DNA of 15,408 nt from an uncultured Alphaproteobacteria bacterium (lineage in GTDB: Bacteria > Pseudomonadota > Alphaproteobacteria > Rs-D84), in NCBI GenBank assembly GCA_947305255.1, contig CAMZDE010000022.1, forward strand, positions 1 through 15,408, in the 5' to 3' direction. The position numbers were made by a program, and so were the translations under genes. The notes beneath the pieces are model-generated. The model was not told the origin of the DNA. It saw only the letters and a program-made list of their open reading frames with translations, and searched no databases. Of the stretch, positions 7,004 to 14,860 are shown one piece after another. How positions within the stretch are numbered: the first letter of the stretch is position 1; each line of letters starts with the position of its first letter.

Positions 7004-7020
7004 CATATTGTTGCTATGAT
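6993..7020 (+). promoter_or_regulatory. Promoter of the 7050 gene, with overlapping dyads
   Basis: A perfect -35 TTGACA (6993-6998), a 16-nt spacer and TATGAT (7015-7020), overlapping the xseA stop. Two inverted repeats share the -10 region: ATAGCA / TGCTAT (7000-7005 and 7012-7017) and CTATGA / TCATAG (7014-7019 and 7025-7030). They could be an operator. Confidence 0.7.
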
Positions 7021-7049
7021 TTTTTCATAGAAAAACAAAAGGAATACAA

Positions 7050-7466
7050 ATGTTGAAAGTCTTGTTTCCACCAGAACACCCTTTGAACCCAGCCATTAAA
7101 CAACAATTATTAAAAACTTTAACCCGTACAGATATTTATATCACCCGAGATTATGATCAAAAAACAAAAATCCGCACATTGACTGTTCGTGATTTTAGAG
7201 ATTCTGAATTGATTGAATATATCTACGATGAAATCAACAAAACGCATACCATTAAACAAATGGGGATAGAGGTCGCAAAAATGCTTTGGCGCAAAACAAT
7301 GCTTGAAACACGCCAACACAAAGATATTTTTGATATCAAAAACACAATTGAATCAAAGCGCGACGAATTACAAAAAAAGTTTGATGCATTGAACAAAATG
7401 TCAGAGGCGGAATCCTTATCATATCAATTAGCACAACGCGCCATGGAAAACGCCAGATATGAATAA
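7050..7466 (+). CDS. Unknown small protein, paralogue of the 7542 gene
   Basis: A 138-residue soluble protein with no signal peptide or membrane segment. It shares with the next gene LNPxxKxQLLxTLxRxDIxI (residues 12-31), a short beta-like middle part, and KDIFDIxNxxxxKRxEL (from residue 91). A charged, probably helical or coiled-coil tail follows. Translation starts from a clear Shine-Dalgarno (AAAAGGA, about 6 nt before ATG 7050). It has its own promoter just upstream but no terminator before it, so read-through from xseA is also possible. I recognise no family. The pair arrangement indicates tandem duplication followed by divergence. Confidence 0.75.
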   Translation: MLKVLFPPEHPLNPAIKQQLLKTLTRTDIYITRDYDQKTKIRTLTVRDFRDSELIEYIYDEINKTHTIKQMGIEVAKMLWRKTMLETRQHKDIFDIKNTIESKRDELQKKFDALNKMSEAESLSYQLAQRAMENARYE

Positions 7467-7479
7467 TTTTCGCAATATC

Positions 7480-7508
7480 TTGACAAATATATATTTTTAT
7501 ACTATAAT
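7480..7508 (+). promoter_or_regulatory. Consensus promoter of the 7542 gene
   Basis: TTGACA (7480-7485), exactly 17 nt, then TATAAT (7503-7508): both boxes are perfect sigma-70 consensus, the strongest promoter in the window. The start is expected near 7515, leaving a leader of about 27 nt that carries a full AAGGAG Shine-Dalgarno (7530-7535), 6 nt before the ATG. Confidence 0.88.
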
Positions 7509-7541
7509 GCAAATATAACAAAATAACCTAAGGAGAATGTT

Positions 7542-8054
7542 ATGACAGAAAAAAAAGTAGTTTTAGACAAAGGCGTGACCAGAGTTACAGATGAACGGGG
7601 CCACACCTATGTTGATCGTGTCCCAACAAAGAAATTGAATCCCTTTGTTAAGGCGCAATTATTGGCAACACTTAAACGCGACGACATCACAATTGAAGAA
7701 AAACCTGATTGGGGTGCAACCCATTGGTCTGTAAAAGACAGCAATGTCGCACTATTATTCACATATGAAAATGCGTGGGATTATGGATATTATTATATAG
7801 AAGTCCCAAGTCAAAAAACCAAAAACAACATCAAAGTTGCTGAAATGAATTGGTATGAAGCCGACAATCATACAAATCCAGACCAAAAAGACATTTTTGA
7901 TATTGGTAATGCGTTGGCGGAACGCAAAAAAGAACTTGAAAAAGCGAAAACAGCCAACCAGTCCAAAAAGTTGGAAGAAGCGCGTCAGAATTTGACTGCC
8001 GAAGAGGTTTTGGCTTTGCAAACATTAGGATTTAACGAAAAAGTCCGTATATAA
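7542..8054 (+). CDS. Unknown small protein, probably highly expressed; paralogue of the 7050 gene
   Basis: A 170-residue soluble protein. Residues 32-51 (LNPFVKAQLLATLKRDDITI) and 116-121 (KDIFDI) match the preceding gene. Compared with it, this protein has an extra N-terminal segment of about 20 residues with VTRVTDERGHTYVDRVP and an aromatic middle region (WDYGYYYIEVP). It ends in a Lys/Glu-rich helix that is probably coiled coil. The perfect promoter and AAGGAG ribosome site suggest abundant protein. It is followed within 12 nt by a strong terminator, so the gene can be a monocistronic unit. No known family is recognised. Function is open; a nucleic-acid-binding or structural role would be speculation. 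Confidence 0.8.
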   Translation: MTEKKVVLDKGVTRVTDERGHTYVDRVPTKKLNPFVKAQLLATLKRDDITIEEKPDWGATHWSVKDSNVALLFTYENAWDYGYYYIEVPSQKTKNNIKVAEMNWYEADNHTNPDQKDIFDIGNALAERKKELEKAKTANQSKKLEEARQNLTAEEVLALQTLGFNEKVRI

Positions 8055-8065
8055 ATGATTGCGCT

Positions 8066-8107
8066 TAACAAAGAAACCGCCGGAAACGGCGGTTTCTTTG
8101 TTATTTA
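8066..8107 (+). terminator. Strong hairpin terminator between the 7542 gene and recN
   Basis: A perfect 17-bp stem (8066-8082 and 8087-8103) closed by a GAAA tetraloop, with its 3' side rich in T (TTTCTTTGTTATTT). It lies between two convergent genes. It includes the recN stop codon (8101-8103), so it probably works in both directions. Confidence 0.9.
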
Positions 8108-9750
8108 ATCAGCGTTTTGGCAGTGGCGATTGATTCAGGTGTGATTTTTTGACCGCTGATTATGCGGGCAATTTCATTTATTCTATCATCGCCAATTATT
8201 TCATCAACGGTTGTCACAGTTGTGTCGCCATCACTATGTTTTGCAATTTTGAAATGTTTATCGGCAAAGCCTGCGACCTGAGCAGAATGAGTAATAACCA
8301 ATAATTGCTCTGATTTTGCAAGTTTATCTAAGCGTTGACCAACCGCAGATGCTGTTGCGCCACTGATTCCGGTATCTAATTCATCAAAAACGATTGTTTT
8401 GTGATTGTTCGGATTATTCAATGCAACGCGCAATGCCAACATAAATCGTGATAATTCACCCCCAGACGCAATTTTATGCAATGGTGCAAAAGGTGTCCCT
8501 GGGTTTGTTTTTATCATAAACACAACACCGTCGCGCCCCGTTGATGTGGGTTGAATTTCAACAAAATCAACAACAAAATCAGCGTTGCCTAACTTCAAAT
8601 CAGGCAATTCAGTTAATATTTGTTTGCGCAAATTATCTGCCGCTGTTTTGCGCAAATTATTAAGTTGTGTTGCGTATTCATTAAATATTTTTGTGAATTT
8701 TTCGACGTCGGCGCGACAACGCTTTAATTCCAAATCGCTGTTATCAATGGCATTTAATTCGTTTTCCATCTGCAAAAGTTTATTTGGTAATTCGTCGGCC
8801 GTCACACGGTGTTTGCGTGCCAACGCACGTATGGCGAACAGGCGTTCTTCTATGGAATCAATATCATCAACATTTGTGTTTTCGGGTTTTATTTGTTCGC
8901 CGATATTCGCGACAATTGATGCCGCATCATACAGTTTATCGATTTGTTCCGCATACGGATTTGGATTAGATTTTATTCGTTCTAAGATATGTGCCACAGA
9001 ACAAATATCTTCATCCAATCCATGACCGTTGTTGTTCAATGCACTTAACGCGTCGTTCAATATAGCCGCGTTTTTTTCAGCGTCCATCATCATAGCGCGT
9101 TTGGTCGATAATTCTTCTTCTTCACCGATTTGTGGGTTTAATTGACGCAATTCATTAACGTTGTGTTCCAAAAATTCGCGTTCACTTTCTGATTTTTCAA
9201 GCAAATCAGAAATATGTTTTAATCTTTGTTCACTTTCGTGTAAATCGCGATAGGCATTATGCGTTTGATTTAATATGTCGGCAAATCCTTGGGCTGTTAA
9301 TTTTGCATAATCGTCCAAAGATGTCAAATGTGTTGAAACGTCTAATAAAGAATGGTTTTCAAATTGCCCGTGAATTTCAACGATTTTGTCCCCAATCTGT
9401 TTTAATGTTTTTACAGACACAGGAACATCATTAACCCACGCCCTGCTTTTGCCGTCGCGGTTTAATGTGCGGCGCAAGATTAAAAAGCCTTCAAATTCTA
9501 TACCGTTTTCATCAAGAATATGTTTTACATTATCGTTCACAGAATCAAATTCAGCCGTCACCGATGCCGTATCACAACCCGAACGAATCAAACCAATATC
9601 AGAGCGTGCACCCAACGCCAATGATAGTGCGTCCAGCAAAATACTCTTACCAGCCCCTGTTTCGCCGGTCATGATATTAAGACCGTCGCCGAATTGTAGG
9701 TTCAGTTTTTCTATTAAAACAACGTTTGAAATATGTAATGCATTTAACAT
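8101..9750 (-). CDS. recN: DNA repair protein RecN
   Basis: RecN is an SMC-like ATPase that acts early at double-strand breaks and holds DNA ends or sister DNA together. From ATG 9750 the protein has 549 residues, the usual length. Its N-terminus LNALHISNVVLIEKLNLQF is typical, followed by Walker A GETGAGKS (G29-S36). A long central coiled coil (about 150-370) precedes the C-terminal ABC signature ASGGELSRFMLALRVAL and Walker B TIVFDELDTGISG. An upstream extension to 9834 is open but lies over the promoter and has no family match, so I reject it. The gene has its own promoter with no ribosome-binding motif, so it is probably translated from a leaderless mRNA. It follows the addA nuclease ORF at 41 nt. 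Confidence 0.96.
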   Translation of the reverse strand: MLNALHISNVVLIEKLNLQFGDGLNIMTGETGAGKSILLDALSLALGARSDIGLIRSGCDTASVTAEFDSVNDNVKHILDENGIEFEGFLILRRTLNRDGKSRAWVNDVPVSVKTLKQIGDKIVEIHGQFENHSLLDVSTHLTSLDDYAKLTAQGFADILNQTHNAYRDLHESEQRLKHISDLLEKSESEREFLEHNVNELRQLNPQIGEEEELSTKRAMMMDAEKNAAILNDALSALNNNGHGLDEDICSVAHILERIKSNPNPYAEQIDKLYDAASIVANIGEQIKPENTNVDDIDSIEERLFAIRALARKHRVTADELPNKLLQMENELNAIDNSDLELKRCRADVEKFTKIFNEYATQLNNLRKTAADNLRKQILTELPDLKLGNADFVVDFVEIQPTSTGRDGVVFMIKTNPGTPFAPLHKIASGGELSRFMLALRVALNNPNNHKTIVFDELDTGISGATASAVGQRLDKLAKSEQLLVITHSAQVAGFADKHFKIAKHSDGDTTVTTVDEIIGDDRINEIARIISGQKITPESIATAKTLIK

Positions 9751-9756
9751 GCGCAA

Positions 9757-9785
9757 ATTATAGCCAAAAAAACCTATAAATTCAA
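9757..9785 (-). promoter_or_regulatory. recN promoter (leaderless arrangement)
   Basis: On the minus strand: TTGAAT (9785-9780), 17 nt, then a perfect TATAAT (9762-9757). Only six bases (TTGCGC) separate the -10 box from ATG 9750, so the transcription start is expected on the ATG. No LexA-type box was recognised around it. Confidence 0.65.
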
Positions 9786-9791
9786 GTTGTT

Positions 9792-10271
9792 TTATAACGA
9801 AACTATTTGCTGAATCTGCCAATCGTGCAACCACAAAATAGCACCTATAATTTTATAATTTGGATACGCAGAACGCAACAGCAACGCGTATTCTGATAAT
9901 TGTTTTTTGTATTTATCGGCGAATATAGTTTTGTCCGTATCGCTTTTATAGTCTATGAAACATATCTGTTTGTTCGTATCGTCAATAATCATTCGGTCTA
10001 TGCGACGACTTACAAACACATCATTTATGAAACCCGCAATCGGAACCTCTGTTTTTGCAGTGGCACAAAAATATTTACATAAATCCGGCGCATTACGAAT
10101 GTTTTTTATAATATCAGCATCACCAACATCACCACGAACGTCGTCAATAACTATGTTGCGCAACAGCGCGTGAATCCGTGTGCCGGTCTGTGTAGCGTAT
10201 TGTTTGTTGTTTACACTGTTCAAAAAATCAGTCAATTTCTGTGTCATTTGTAATCCGTATTGTATCGTCAT
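9792..10271 (-). CDS. addA: AddA C-terminal nuclease domain as a separate ORF
   Basis: A 159-residue ORF that carries the RecB-family PD-(D/E)XK nuclease domain normally fused to the end of AddA. It has GTRIHALL (H34), EVPIAGF (E75), RRIDRM (D92), FIDYKSD (D107, K109) and QLSEYALLLR. The ending ILWLHDWQI matches the alphaproteobacterial AddA C-terminus. All expected catalytic residues are present. It overlaps the end of the helicase ORF by 44 nt in the +1 frame, and a TAG stands directly before its ATG. No good ribosome site precedes it; ATG 10247 is an alternative start. It is either a true gene fission translated by coupling or reinitiation, or one single-base indel (mutation or sequencing error) in a fused gene. 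Confidence 0.85.
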   Translation of the reverse strand: MTIQYGLQMTQKLTDFLNSVNNKQYATQTGTRIHALLRNIVIDDVRGDVGDADIIKNIRNAPDLCKYFCATAKTEVPIAGFINDVFVSRRIDRMIIDDTNKQICFIDYKSDTDKTIFADKYKKQLSEYALLLRSAYPNYKIIGAILWLHDWQIQQIVSL

Positions 10272-12825
10272 CTATGCGCGCGTCCGCTATTTGAGATAAC
10301 ACATTCCATAATTTGCTATGCCACGCATTTTCAGGTATTCGTTCGCCGTCGCAACCGTAAATATATAATCTGTCGCGCGTCCGCGTCATCGCAACATAAA
10401 GTAATCTATAATATTCTGCGATATCATCATTCTTGTTCTTTTCAACAACAGAATCAACAATATCCGAATTTGCGGTTTTCCATAACCATAAATCATATTC
10501 AGGATTATTGTGTAAATGATTTGTGTTTAATATGGTTTTTGGTTTTGGCACGGTTAATGTATCAATTAAAAAAACAATCGGCGATGCCAAACCTTTGCTG
10601 CCATGCACAGTCATTATACGAACGCCGTCCGACGCGTCCATGTCACGCTTTATTTCACTATCGCCAGTTATAAACCATTTCAAGAAATGATATAATGTCC
10701 CAGATTGTGTCCTTTCATATGCCAAACACATTGTTAAAAATTCTTCCAATGGATCAATAATATGTTTCCCTAGTGCCGATATAATTTTTTCACGGTTGTT
10801 ATTTTTGTTTAATACATAATTAAAAAACGAATATGGTGCTAATTTTTTAGATTGATTAATTATATCTTGTAAATCATCATAAATATCTGGATTTTGATTA
10901 TGTAAAACATCAAAAACAGACACGTTTTCAGATTGATTTTTAATTTTGCATAAATTAAAAATATCAACTTCTTTCAATCTATAAATCGGGCTTTTTAATA
11001 CACAACACAAACTATAATCGTCCGTTGGGTTTATGCAAAAACGCGTCATATACAATAGGTCTTTTATAGCCGGAAAAGACGGTAATTTTACCCTGTCACT
11101 GCCCGCAACATTTATTCCTGATTTTTTCAGTGCGGTCGTCAAAGGTTCAACAAACGGATTTCGTTTTTGCACCAACATCATAATATCGTTCGGGGCGCAT
11201 TTTTCATTAATAATCAAATCTTGTATTTTGTTAGCTATCGTCCGAACGTATTGTTTGGTTTTTTCAAATCCTGTTGCATCATATTTCGATAGATTGTGTA
11301 ATTCTACAAGTCCTGTTTCACCAATTCTGAAACATTTGTGGTTGTTGTTATGAAAACCTGTTGATTCTATTACAGAAGGATTATCAAAGAAATAATCCAC
11401 GGTTTTTAATATTGGTTCCACAGAACGAAAACTTTGGTCTAATGCAACTTCTTGGATTGTGCGATAATTTTCTTTGATTTGTTCGGCTATGGCTGTGCGA
11501 CTGGCCGCAAAAGCATACGGGTCTGCGTTTTGAAATCCGTATATAGACTGTTTTGTGTCACCCACAACAAATATCGAACGGTTATTTTCTGTATCGCCAT
11601 CTGTAAAGAAATCGCCGGCCAACATACGTAAAATATTCCATTGTTGCGGACTGGTATCTTGGGCTTCGTCAACCAATATGTGCGATATTGACACGTCCAG
11701 TTGCGATAATACCCACCCCATTACATCTGGGGCCGCAAACAGTTTTTGCGTATATAGAATCAAATCTTCAAAATCCAATAGATTACGTTCGCGTTTCATA
11801 TTTCTGTAAACATCCGCAAACCCCATAGACAAATCAAACAAAGCAACAGTATTTTCGAACACGTTTTTATTCAAATTGTATTGTTGAATTTTATATACAC
11901 GTTCGGCTTCATCAACCAACGCATCGTGTTTCAAAACATTCTTGGCAATAGTATTATCTTTTGTTAAATACGCATTTTTGTATTTTTCAAAATTTATAGT
12001 ATTGTCAATATATTGTTTTGAATAATTAAGAATATTTATTATATACTGTGCCGGTGTTTTTACACTATTTGCATAATCAATAATTTTTTGTATTTTTGCT
12101 ACATCAACATCCGTATTTGGAACGTTATTCAACCCCAAAATATCACGTGTTTTATCTATGAAATAATTACGATATTGTTCGACGTTGGCAACCTGAAAAA
12201 AAGACCGATAATGCCCCACCAATAATCCACGCAAATCGTCTAAGAAATGTTCTGATTTCAGATTTATAATTTTATAGAACGCATCCAGCACCCTTTTGTC
12301 AGTATTATTAAACGAATTTTTTATCATTCTATCGAATGCGTCTTGTAATAGCACAGATTGCGCCGCCCCAGAAACCAACGACCATGTCGGACTGACACCC
12401 GCTTCCAATGGAAAACGGTGTAATATTTCTTCACAAAAGCCGTGAATGGTTTTGATTTTTAATATATCAGGGTTATCGATATATGTAAAAAATATTTTAC
12501 GCGCATGCGATAAATCTGCGGCTGTCACTGGCTTGTTTTCAGTGACGTCCGTCAATAATTCTGCCAATGTCGCATCGTCAACCATCGCCCATTTGCGCAA
12601 ATCTGCCAATACGCGATTACGCATTTCACCGGCCGCCGCATTAGTGTATGTCAAACAAAGCACCCCAGATACAGGCTTATCGCGATTATCACGAAACAAA
12701 ATTCGCAATAAACGTTGGATTAAGACCGTTGTTTTTCCAGTCCCTGCGTTCGCTTGGACCCAAATGTTTTTTGTTGGGTTTGATGCAATATTTTGGTTCG
12801 GCGAAAAAAATTGTTTTTGTGACAT
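10228..12825 (-). CDS. addA: AddA helicase, UvrD/RecB-like part (lacks fused nuclease)
   Basis: AddA is the motor and nuclease subunit of AddAB, which resects double-strand breaks to prepare them for RecA. This 865-residue ORF has the superfamily 1 motifs in order: Walker A QANAGTGKTT (K31), CLTYTNAAAGEMRNRV, IKTIHGFCEEILHRFPLEAGV, DEAQDTSPQQW, VGDTKQSIYGFQNADP and MTVHGSKGLASPIVFLID. YRLLYVAMTRTRDRLYIYG completes the set. Full AddA proteins are usually about 1,100-1,200 residues with a C-terminal nuclease. Here the ORF stops about 45 codons after the last motif, and the nuclease continues in the overlapping downstream ORF. AddB, usually upstream in alphaproteobacteria, is not adjacent. An AAGAG lies 5 nt before the ATG. 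Its start region faces a divergent coiled-coil gene. Confidence 0.93.
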   Translation of the reverse strand: MSQKQFFSPNQNIASNPTKNIWVQANAGTGKTTVLIQRLLRILFRDNRDKPVSGVLCLTYTNAAAGEMRNRVLADLRKWAMVDDATLAELLTDVTENKPVTAADLSHARKIFFTYIDNPDILKIKTIHGFCEEILHRFPLEAGVSPTWSLVSGAAQSVLLQDAFDRMIKNSFNNTDKRVLDAFYKIINLKSEHFLDDLRGLLVGHYRSFFQVANVEQYRNYFIDKTRDILGLNNVPNTDVDVAKIQKIIDYANSVKTPAQYIINILNYSKQYIDNTINFEKYKNAYLTKDNTIAKNVLKHDALVDEAERVYKIQQYNLNKNVFENTVALFDLSMGFADVYRNMKRERNLLDFEDLILYTQKLFAAPDVMGWVLSQLDVSISHILVDEAQDTSPQQWNILRMLAGDFFTDGDTENNRSIFVVGDTKQSIYGFQNADPYAFAASRTAIAEQIKENYRTIQEVALDQSFRSVEPILKTVDYFFDNPSVIESTGFHNNNHKCFRIGETGLVELHNLSKYDATGFEKTKQYVRTIANKIQDLIINEKCAPNDIMMLVQKRNPFVEPLTTALKKSGINVAGSDRVKLPSFPAIKDLLYMTRFCINPTDDYSLCCVLKSPIYRLKEVDIFNLCKIKNQSENVSVFDVLHNQNPDIYDDLQDIINQSKKLAPYSFFNYVLNKNNNREKIISALGKHIIDPLEEFLTMCLAYERTQSGTLYHFLKWFITGDSEIKRDMDASDGVRIMTVHGSKGLASPIVFLIDTLTVPKPKTILNTNHLHNNPEYDLWLWKTANSDIVDSVVEKNKNDDIAEYYRLLYVAMTRTRDRLYIYGCDGERIPENAWHSKLWNVLSQIADARIDDDTIRITNDTEID

Positions 12826-12833
12826 TTATACTC

Positions 12834-12862
12834 TTGCTTTCTTTGAAAGATTCTAGTATATA
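12834..12862 (+). promoter_or_regulatory. Possible promoter of the coiled-coil gene
   Basis: TTGCTT (12834-12839), 17 nt, TATATA (12857-12862). The fit to consensus is moderate. It overlaps the candidate addA promoter on the other strand. The gene downstream has a good GAGGGG ribosome site at 12897-12902. Confidence 0.35.
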
Positions 12863-12878
12863 TTTCCTTAGACTGCAA
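12850..12878 (-). promoter_or_regulatory. Possible addA promoter
   Basis: On the minus strand: TTGCAG (12878-12873), 17 nt, TAGAAT (12855-12850). The -10 differs from consensus at one base; the -35 is weak. It would give a leader of about 18 nt containing the AAGAG before ATG 12825. Confidence 0.35.
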
Positions 12879-12909
12879 GAACGTTATTTTATCTGCGAGG
12901 GGAAAGGTT

Positions 12910-14829
12910 ATGAATCAAACTTTGGTTATTATCTCAATAGTTTTAGGTGTTTTATTGTTTATTGCGTTGGGATTTGTATTTTTTATTTCGCGCAAATCTC
13001 AACAAGTTATGCAATCTTTGTTAGAATTTATATTAACACCTGAACGCGCAAAAATTTCAGATGCATCGCGCGTGCTGCAATCGCTGTTGGCAAATGAAAT
13101 TGACAAGATTGATGATAATTTTAAATCTATGGCGGCGGCATTATCGACCCAGATTCAGCATTCTGAACAAATAAAAAATGATTTAACCGTACAAAACGAT
13201 AAACTGGTTGAATTGGCCGATGATGCGACCAAAAAAATAGCCAATATGTCCCAACGTTTGGAAAATACTACTGACGGTCTGCAAATGATTGTAAATTCAA
13301 ACGCATGGCAAGAGGTTCAACATGTGACCGATGATTTCTCTGCGAATATGGAACGTTTGTTGAACAAGGTTGATGAAACCGCAGCAACTACGTCAGAAAA
13401 AGCAGCATATATCAACGAACAGATAAATTCTTGTATTACAAATGAAAAGCAAATCTCTGAACAATTAACTGCGTCTTTTAATGCAAACGCGACTGGAATG
13501 GATGGCGTCACAAATTCTGCAAATCAATTACAACAACAATTGACTGATTTAAGCACCAGTGTATCCGACGGATTTAATAACGTAAAGACTTCGTCGAACG
13601 AATACGATGAAACGATGCATAAAAACGATAAATTGTTGAATGATTATTTGACTAAATTATCAGAATTTACAAAACGCACCGGCAAAGAATTGATTAAACA
13701 ATCAAATACTTTGACAGAAACCGCGAATATCGTGGCGTCTGCAGTTCGGTTGGCAGAATCATCAATCGACAAACAAATCCGTAAATTAGAGGCTGCAATT
13801 GAATCATTAAACAATTCTACGGCGTCAACAACAACATCTGTGCGAGGTGTTGCAAACGAATTGTCAGGATTAACAAATCGTTTTAACGATGAAATACATG
13901 ATTTTTCAGTTGGTGTTGTCAAAGAATTACACGATGTGTCGGGCGTCGCAAATACTACGCTTGAAAACACCAAAAGCGCGGCCACAGAATTTGCAGATTC
14001 GGTCAAGAGTATGGGTATCGGCGTTCGCGAAACATTGATTGAAATGAACAAAGCGCACACACAATTGTCAGGACAATCTGAAAACTTGATTAAAATGTCC
14101 ACTGAAACGACCGAACAATTAAAGCCGTTATCTGAATTGATTGAACGGTATTACAAGGCCCTGCCCGATTTGTCGGTTGGTTCCAAAGAGATGAGCGATA
14201 ATATTGAAAAGATAGTGAACACATTGGTTGAAAAAATCAATTTGATGAAAACGACAATCGCTGATTCTTTGAATAACATTAATACATCGTCAACCAAATT
14301 GGGTGATTTAGCCGGCGAATCCCGTCAGCAAATGATTGATTTGATGTCTGATTATGCAAAAGCGGTTGATGCGATGCAAAGCTTGAACAAACAGATGATG
14401 ATTGCGCGGGCTTCGGCACCAATGGACGCGATTAAGGTTGCGCCCACCGCGGCATATAAACCAATTGATTCAAAAGATTTTTTGAACAGCGTTGATAAAT
14501 TATTTGAAAAATTATACGAACAATCGGTTGATTTAACACGTGCATCTGGTATAGAAATCCCAGATGTTGTATGGAACAAATACAACGGCGGTGACACCAA
14601 GATTTTTGCAAAATGGCTGGTAAAAACATTGGCGGCAACAGACAAAAAGCAAATCCGCGAATTATTGAAATCTGACAAAGTGTTTAATTCTCAGGCAACA
14701 CAATTCATCCGTAATTTTGAAAAAATCTTAACCGGTGCAGATCAAACGAGTGACGCGGCAAAAATCAAGGCTACATTATTAAAAACAGATCTTGGGACAA
14801 TATATACCGCAATACAAAAGAATATGTAA
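12910..14829 (+). CDS. Membrane-anchored coiled-coil protein with conserved-looking C-terminal domain
   Basis: A 639-residue protein. One transmembrane helix lies at about residues 5-27, followed by ARG/LYS-containing SRKSQQ, which places the bulk in the cytoplasm. Residues about 50-510 are low in aromatics and proline, rich in S, T, N, D, E and K, and mostly heptad-like, with repeated 'L...T..S' patterns resembling chemoreceptor or structural coiled coils. A distinct compact domain follows (about 520-639): FLNSVDKLFEKLYEQSVDLTRASGIEIPDVVWNKY, then FAKWLVKTL and LLKTDLGTIYTAI. It lacks the RmuC nuclease-like core and the methyl-accepting hairpin of chemoreceptors. A role in cell-envelope or division scaffolding is only a guess. 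GAGGGG gives a good start signal. It is flanked by a divergent promoter region and a terminator, so it stands alone. Confidence 0.85.
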   Translation: MNQTLVIISIVLGVLLFIALGFVFFISRKSQQVMQSLLEFILTPERAKISDASRVLQSLLANEIDKIDDNFKSMAAALSTQIQHSEQIKNDLTVQNDKLVELADDATKKIANMSQRLENTTDGLQMIVNSNAWQEVQHVTDDFSANMERLLNKVDETAATTSEKAAYINEQINSCITNEKQISEQLTASFNANATGMDGVTNSANQLQQQLTDLSTSVSDGFNNVKTSSNEYDETMHKNDKLLNDYLTKLSEFTKRTGKELIKQSNTLTETANIVASAVRLAESSIDKQIRKLEAAIESLNNSTASTTTSVRGVANELSGLTNRFNDEIHDFSVGVVKELHDVSGVANTTLENTKSAATEFADSVKSMGIGVRETLIEMNKAHTQLSGQSENLIKMSTETTEQLKPLSELIERYYKALPDLSVGSKEMSDNIEKIVNTLVEKINLMKTTIADSLNNINTSSTKLGDLAGESRQQMIDLMSDYAKAVDAMQSLNKQMMIARASAPMDAIKVAPTAAYKPIDSKDFLNSVDKLFEKLYEQSVDLTRASGIEIPDVVWNKYNGGDTKIFAKWLVKTLAATDKKQIRELLKSDKVFNSQATQFIRNFEKILTGADQTSDAAKIKATLLKTDLGTIYTAIQKNM

Positions 14830-14832
14830 AAA

Positions 14833-14860
14833 AAAACGCCCCAAATGGGGCGTTTTGTTA
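14833..14860 (+). terminator. Bidirectional Rho-independent terminator
   Basis: A perfect 10-bp stem AAAACGCCCC / GGGGCGTTTT (14833-14842, 14847-14856) with an AAAT loop. It begins four bases after the stop of the coiled-coil gene and ends just before the stop of the convergent gene. A- and T-runs on both sides let it serve both strands. Confidence 0.92.

Noticed and set aside
8066..8103. Long palindrome as a mobile-element end or small RNA
   Set aside because: Position between convergent stop codons, GAAA loop and T-rich 3' side make a terminator sufficient; no second copy was seen.
8585..9025. 146-codon plus-strand ORF inside recN
   Set aside because: It is antisense to the RecN coiled-coil region, whose reading frame is firmly identified; it has no start signal or recognisable domain.
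9751..9834. 28-codon N-terminal extension of recN to 9834
   Set aside because: It covers the -35 and -10 boxes, has no match to RecN, and the family N-terminus begins exactly at MLNALHISN (9750).
10228..10271. Programmed +1 frameshift joining the AddA helicase and nuclease
   Set aside because: No recognisable slippery motif such as the prfB CTT-TGA type is present in the overlap; fission or an indel is simpler.
13317..14102. Antisense ORFs over the coiled-coil gene
   Set aside because: Stop-free stretches on the opposite strand arise from the repetitive coiled-coil composition; none has a ribosome site or domain.
12910..14829. RmuC recombination-limiting protein or chemoreceptor
   Set aside because: The membrane helix plus coiled coil fits superficially, but the RmuC nuclease-like core and the conserved chemoreceptor signalling hairpin are both missing.
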